From UBA4572 sp049965515 (lineage in GTDB: Bacteria > Nitrospirota > Leptospirillia > Leptospirillales > Leptospirillaceae): a stretch of 28,306 nt of DNA. Positions 24,381-28,306 of the stretch are shown one piece after another (position 1 is the stretch's first letter; every line of letters starts with the position of its first letter). The stretch spans positions 1 to 28,306 of the forward strand of contig JBMFWG010000025.1 in NCBI GenBank assembly GCA_049965515.1, read 5' to 3'. A program made the translations under genes and the position numbers. The notes beneath the pieces were generated by a model that was given only the letters and a program-made list of their open reading frames with translations, had not been told where the DNA came from and did no database searches.

Positions 24381-25513
24381 CGAAGCCTTTCTAGCGGAGT
24401 CGCGGGGGACCGGACCGCGGGAGTCGTGGCTCCCAGAAGAAAGAATGCCAACGAGATCAGCGCAAGCCCGGAGAAGAGCCACACGGGAAAGGCCGGGGAG
24501 ACAGGGATGGCCCGGGAGACGGTCCGGATCGTCACCAGATGGCCGGCGGAATCCGTCTCCCACAGATGAATGCGGTAGCGCCCGTCATCGGGAGGAAGAA
24601 GGAAGGCCTCGGAGAGGTTTCTCGCATCGACCGGGCCGGAAAAGAGGGTCAGGTCGTGGCCATAGGCCGCCCAGCTGTCCATCCGGTGGCTCAGGAGAAG
24701 GTAGCCTTTTCCCGCCGGCGTCCCGGGAGGGAGGGTGGTCCGGTCAAAAAGCGGCATGCGGGCAGCGTCCCTCCTCCCCTCGGACTCGGCGGTCCCTCCC
24801 GGCCCCATGGCGGCCGGGGAGTCGGGCCCAGAGGCCTGTGGCCGGGGAGCAAAGGCGACTAAGAGGATCCCGGCGAGAAGGAGGGTGGCGGAAAGGGTCT
24901 TCCTTCGGGACAAAAGACGGGAGAGTCCCCCGGGACCGAAAGGGCTGTTTCGGAAGGGGCGCCCCTCCGGAGCGGGGGGGGACAGGATCCCGGCTCCCCG
25001 GATAAAGCGGCCGGAGAGATGCCCGGCAACCGCCAGGGCCAGAAGCAGGAAGAGGTCGTTTCGAAAGAGCACCAGCGGGGCGATTACCTGAAGGGGCAGG
25101 GTCTCGACTGTCCGCCCTGTGGCGGGGTCGGTCAGTGTCAGGGTGTAACGCCCGGGATCCCAGAGAACCAGTCGAACGGAGGAGGGAGGCGATCCGGGGA
25201 GACCCGCCGGAACGACGAGGGGCATCCGGAGGACCGTTCGGCCCACCGGCCAGTAGGCCACGGAGAGAGGGGCCGAGCTCTTCTTGACCACGTTCAGGAC
25301 GAGGGGCCAGTCCTGAACGGGCTGACCCTGCGGCGTGGCGGAGGGGACGGGAAGCCGCAGGGTGAAGGTCGTCTGGGCCCGGGGGATTCGGGGTTCTGTC
25401 TGGGGGCCGGGGGTCCAGGTGCTCCGATAAAGATGAACAAAAAGCCCCGTTGCGGTCAGAATCACGAGACCGATCACAAAGGGCAAAAGGCCCCGTATCA
25501 GCGATTTGATCAA
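24377..25513 (-). CDS. Unknown membrane protein of the envelope cassette
   Basis: I do not recognise this protein. From TTG 25513 it is 378 residues with four likely membrane segments: near the N-terminus (LLPFVIGLVILTATGLFVHL), about 160-180 (LVLFRNDLFLLLALAVAG), about 205-225 (LSATLLLAGILLVAFA) and near the C-terminus (FPVWLFSGLALISLAFFLLGA). Between segments lie two exported-looking regions with beta-rich patterns (LVLWDPGRYTLTLTD; PDDGRYRIHLWETDSAG). This suggests an inner-membrane protein with periplasmic sensor or binding domains. A longer frame to TTG 25663 overlaps the upstream stop, but its extra 50 residues look non-coding and lack a ribosome site; GGAG lies 6 bases before 25513. 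Confidence 0.7.
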   Translation of the reverse strand: MIKSLIRGLLPFVIGLVILTATGLFVHLYRSTWTPGPQTEPRIPRAQTTFTLRLPVPSATPQGQPVQDWPLVLNVVKKSSAPLSVAYWPVGRTVLRMPLVVPAGLPGSPPSSVRLVLWDPGRYTLTLTDPATGRTVETLPLQVIAPLVLFRNDLFLLLALAVAGHLSGRFIRGAGILSPPAPEGRPFRNSPFGPGGLSRLLSRRKTLSATLLLAGILLVAFAPRPQASGPDSPAAMGPGGTAESEGRRDAARMPLFDRTTLPPGTPAGKGYLLLSHRMDSWAAYGHDLTLFSGPVDARNLSEAFLLPPDDGRYRIHLWETDSAGHLVTIRTVSRAIPVSPAFPVWLFSGLALISLAFFLLGATTPAVRSPATPLERLR

Positions 25514-25659
25514 GACATTCTCCGGACTGACGTCCTCTGGGGAGGAAAAGTGGGCGAACCCGGCAGATCTGGCCCGGCGTTGCACGGGAGACATTCCTGG
25601 CCTGTGAATCGGCCGGATCAGACCTCGTTCATTTTGACATATTCTGTGGGAAGAGCCTG

Positions 25660-26748
25660 TCAAAAGTCAAAAGAGACGCCGAGAGCGGCGTAGCGGTCCT
25701 TGGTAAAGAGAAGATCTCCCATGTAGGAGTACCCGTTGTAGAAGTCGATCATGGGCCGGATCTGGAAGTAGGATCCCGGGCGATGGAAGAGGAGCCCCAG
25801 CTGGAAGTCCTCGTCGGGGGTGTAGCCGTTGATCCCTCGGGATTCAATGAAAAACGACGTGTAGGCCCGTCCCAGGTCGTCAAGCCAGGAGAAGGGGTCC
25901 GAATAGGCCTCGACCCCGCCCAGGAGGATGAGCGAATCCTGGGCGGTGGAGTAGTAGTACAGGCCGAAGACGCGATAGGCGGCTCCCCCGTAGAGGCGAA
26001 GATGAGGATTGACGTCCCAGGAGGTGACCTCCTGGAGGATCTCCTGGCCGAAGTCCGAGGTCTTGTTCAGGTTGGCGAGGGTGGTGTAGTCATAGCCGGT
26101 ATGGGAGCTCTCGTGGTAGAAGAAGAGGCGCTGGGAGAGGGGGCCGAGCCGACCGGTGAGGGTCGCCCCCACGAGGTAGTCCGCATCGATCAGATAGGTG
26201 TTGGCGCCGAACTCCCCGAATCGGGAGAACTCTCCGGCGGAGATGCCGAACTGAAGCGAGCGGTTGACTCCTTCGGCATTGGACTCCCATCGGACGATCC
26301 CGATGTCTGCGGCCACATTCCCGTTGAACTGGATGTAGGAAGGATTGTTCGACGCCACAAAAAACTCAATTGTCGAAAGGGGCTCCCGGGGATTAGCCAG
26401 AAGGGGGGTGAAGACGTCCTGGTCGGGGAAGAACACAAGGCGGGAGCTCCCTCCCGTGAGGGAGATGACCCCGAACCCGGTGACGGGATCCTGATTGTCC
26501 AGAGTCACGTTGGCCGAGGCCAAAGGCGCCGTGGCCGGGGACGGAGGGGATCCGGCCACCGGAGGAGATGCCGGGGCGGACGAGGCGGCGTCGGCACCCC
26601 CGGGGAGGGAGAGGAACCCCGCGGACAGCATCAAAAGGGTCAGAAGAGGGATCCTTCCCAGAGGAGAAGAGAAAAGGGAAAAATGTCCAGGAACGGAACG
26701 CGACATTTTTTGGGGGCGGAAAAAAAAAAGTGTGGGACGTTTCGACAC
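25660..26748 (-). CDS. DUF1207-type outer-membrane protein
   Basis: Up to 362 residues. A signal peptide (IPLLTLLMLSAGFLSLPGGADA) is followed by a Pro/Ala-rich linker and a beta-barrel-like domain. The patterns FFPDQDVFTPLLANPREP, LIDADYLVGATLTGRLGPLSQRLFFYHESSHTG and the closing YAALGVSFDF match the DUF1207 family, whose function is not established; the terminal Phe fits a beta-signal. Start codon is uncertain: GTG 26748 has GAGG about 12 bases upstream, and ATG 26706 has none. It leads the three-gene minus-strand envelope cassette. Confidence 0.8.
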   Translation of the reverse strand: MSKRPTLFFFRPQKMSRSVPGHFSLFSSPLGRIPLLTLLMLSAGFLSLPGGADAASSAPASPPVAGSPPSPATAPLASANVTLDNQDPVTGFGVISLTGGSSRLVFFPDQDVFTPLLANPREPLSTIEFFVASNNPSYIQFNGNVAADIGIVRWESNAEGVNRSLQFGISAGEFSRFGEFGANTYLIDADYLVGATLTGRLGPLSQRLFFYHESSHTGYDYTTLANLNKTSDFGQEILQEVTSWDVNPHLRLYGGAAYRVFGLYYYSTAQDSLILLGGVEAYSDPFSWLDDLGRAYTSFFIESRGINGYTPDEDFQLGLLFHRPGSYFQIRPMIDFYNGYSYMGDLLFTKDRYAALGVSFDF

Positions 26749-26794
26749 GATCGGTGGTATCCTCTTTGTTTCATTGGGTAAGTTTTTGTGTGGC

Positions 26795-26828
26795 TGTCGG
26801 CCATTCTTCCGACATGCATGATTTTTTT
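26795..26828 (+). terminator. Hairpin with T-run in the leader of the rRNA methyltransferase gene
   Basis: TGTCGG (26795-26800) and CCGACA (26809-26814) form a 6-bp stem with an 8-base loop. After a short spacer with the palindrome CATGCATG (26813-26820) comes a run of seven T. No plus-strand gene ends here, so it would act as a leader attenuator or a weak terminator, or be a divergent operator for the two flanking genes. Confidence 0.35.
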
Positions 26829-26900
26829 AGTTTAACTTCAAACTTTTTTCTGTGCAACAGTCGCTGCAAACGGCAGGCGGTGCATCAGGCAGGAGTCACC

Positions 26901-28112
26901 ATGGAAAAACAGCAGGGAGCGGCCGGCCCTTTCGGGGGCCGTGGAGAGATCGTGTTGGGAAAAAATGAGGAGCGTCGGGTGGTGGCGGGCCATCGGTGGG
27001 TCTTTTCCAATGAGATCGCCCGGGGAGCAGTCCGGGGGGATTCGGCCCCTCTTCTCGTCGATGTTCGCTCGGCCTCTGGGCGCTTTTTGGGGACTGGGCT
27101 CTATAACCCCCATTCCCTGATTGCGGTCCGCCTTCTCGAGGGACGGGTCGAGATCCTCGAGCGCTATCTTTCCGACCGACTGGAGTCGGCACTGGCCATG
27201 CGGGAGCACCTGGGCTCTGGAGAGACGGCCCTGCGCCTTGTCCACTCAGAGGCGGACGGCCTTCCGGGAGTCGTCCTTGACCGCTATGGCGACTATCTCT
27301 CCCTCCAGATCACGACCCGGACGATGGAAGCCCACCTTCCGGCCCTCCTCGCCCTCCTCTCGGAGAGACTCTCTCCCCGGGGAATCCGTGTGGATCGGGG
27401 GATCCGGGTCCGGGAGACCGAAGGGCTCCCCGTGGGGGAGGATCAGATCATCGGCGAGGTTCCGGAGTCGCTCACGATTCCCTTCGGGGCGGGAGAGATC
27501 TCCTTTCCCTTTCGGCAGGGGCAGAAGACCGGTCTCTTTCTCGACCAGAAGGACAACATGAAGGCCCTTGCCCCCAGGATCGGCGGAGGCCGCCTCCTGG
27601 ACGCCTTCTCCTATGTGGGGGGATGGTCCCAGGCGGTCACGGCCGCCAATTCGCGGACACGCCCCCTGGGGATCGATGCCTCGAAAGCCGCCGTCTCCTT
27701 TTATCGCCGGAACAACCCGACGGGAGAGGGGGTCGACGCGGACTTCTTTTCCTGGGGAGAGACGGCCCGTTCGGCCGGCCGACATTTCGATACGGTCATT
27801 CTTGACCCTCCGGCCTTCATCAAAAGCCGCCGCTTGGTCAAGGAGGGACTCGAGGGGTACCACAGGGCCTTTCGCCTGGGGCTCTCCCTGGTGGGAGACG
27901 GGGGAGTCTTCGTGGCCTGCTCTTGCTCGGCACTGCTCTCCTGGGAGGACTTTTTCGGGGTTCTTCGGGCCGTTTTCCGAAAAGACGGTCGTCCTGGCCG
28001 GCTTTTCTATACCGGCCGGGCCTCCTGGGACCACCCACGGATCCTGGCGATGCCCGAGCTCGATTACCTCAAGTGTGCGGCCTTTTATGTCGGGGAGAGG
28101 CCGGGGTCCTGA
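26901..28112 (+). CDS. RlmI-like SAM-dependent rRNA cytosine methyltransferase
   Basis: From ATG 26901 the protein is 403 residues, close to E. coli RlmI (23S rRNA m5C1962 methyltransferase). It has an N-terminal PUA domain (about 15-85; LGKNEERRVVAGHRWVFSNE), then SEADGLPGVVLDRYGD, FRQGQKTGLFLDQ (204-216), SAM motif I LLDAFSYVGGW (232-242) and motif IV LDPPAF (301-306) with a downstream CSCS cysteine cluster near 348. The start is set by AGGAG 5 bases upstream; earlier in-frame codons read through the AT-rich promoter region. It modifies ribosomal RNA in the cytoplasm; the exact target base is inferred from the family. Confidence 0.9.
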   Translation: MEKQQGAAGPFGGRGEIVLGKNEERRVVAGHRWVFSNEIARGAVRGDSAPLLVDVRSASGRFLGTGLYNPHSLIAVRLLEGRVEILERYLSDRLESALAMREHLGSGETALRLVHSEADGLPGVVLDRYGDYLSLQITTRTMEAHLPALLALLSERLSPRGIRVDRGIRVRETEGLPVGEDQIIGEVPESLTIPFGAGEISFPFRQGQKTGLFLDQKDNMKALAPRIGGGRLLDAFSYVGGWSQAVTAANSRTRPLGIDASKAAVSFYRRNNPTGEGVDADFFSWGETARSAGRHFDTVILDPPAFIKSRRLVKEGLEGYHRAFRLGLSLVGDGGVFVACSCSALLSWEDFFGVLRAVFRKDGRPGRLFYTGRASWDHPRILAMPELDYLKCAAFYVGERPGS

Positions 28113-28306
28113 ACAGGCCTTCCCACCGAATCCTGTCGAAGGGAGCTTTCGCTTAAGTAAAGTACGGAGGCTCTTCTGGAATCTTGATTTTGTCAAAGAT
28201 TTTCACGGATTTCCAAAGAAGCAAAGAAGCGGGTGCACGTCAGATTTGTGAGATTCTATAAAGTTCATGATTGATACCTGTTTTAGGGTCATGCCGCCTG
28301 CTTGAG

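Noticed and set aside
26568..26900. N-terminal extension of the RlmI-like frame
   Set aside because: It runs antisense through the DUF1207 signal peptide and the AT-rich promoter region; AGGAG before ATG 26901 gives a protein of the family's normal length.

Overview
The window looks like a chromosomal segment from a Leptospirillum-like member of the Nitrospirota. The basis is a GC-rich, densely packed mix of housekeeping genes, degraded Rpn-type nuclease and TnpB remnants, DUF1207-type outer-membrane protein, and very large multi-sensor diguanylate cyclase. The genus is an inference from gene flavour; no 16S or other marker lies here. No tRNA, rRNA or CRISPR array was seen.

Layout. Positions 1-60 may hold the right end of an IS200/IS605-type element whose body lies outside the window. 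A secreted NHL-repeat protein (270-1418, minus) has its own terminator and a leader rich in short repeats. A tight minus-strand operon follows in transcription order 7694 to 1677: class V aminotransferase, serA, hisZ, dnaB and a SixA-like histidine phosphatase, mostly coupled by 4-base overlaps. It joins serine and histidine biosynthesis to the replicative helicase.

From 7695 to 13342 is an accessory patch. It has an unusual hairpin leader, a decayed IS256-type transposase start, a small repeat cluster, a WaaE-like glycosyltransferase, a SprT-like zinc protein coupled to an orphan 425-residue protein, and a degraded chimera in which a truncated tnpB runs into a truncated, multiply frameshifted rpn gene.

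From 13343 to 20767 are manC and manB (GDP-mannose supply) and, upstream on the same strand beyond a strong terminator, a giant signalling protein. It carries PAS and GAF modules, a LOV-type flavin domain with its photoactive cysteine, a GGDEF domain with intact active and inhibitory sites, and a globin-sensor-like domain placed after the GGDEF. Light or redox state and a gas ligand could therefore both feed into cyclic di-GMP. This is the most interesting object in the window. Its putative promoter has two abutting palindromes.

From 20768 to the end are a short-chain dehydrogenase, then era and recO on the plus strand. These converge on a minus-strand envelope cassette (DUF1207 outer-membrane protein, unknown membrane protein, second small beta-barrel). 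A plus-strand RlmI-like rRNA cytosine methyltransferase completes the window. recO and the last envelope gene overlap tail to tail by 57 bases.
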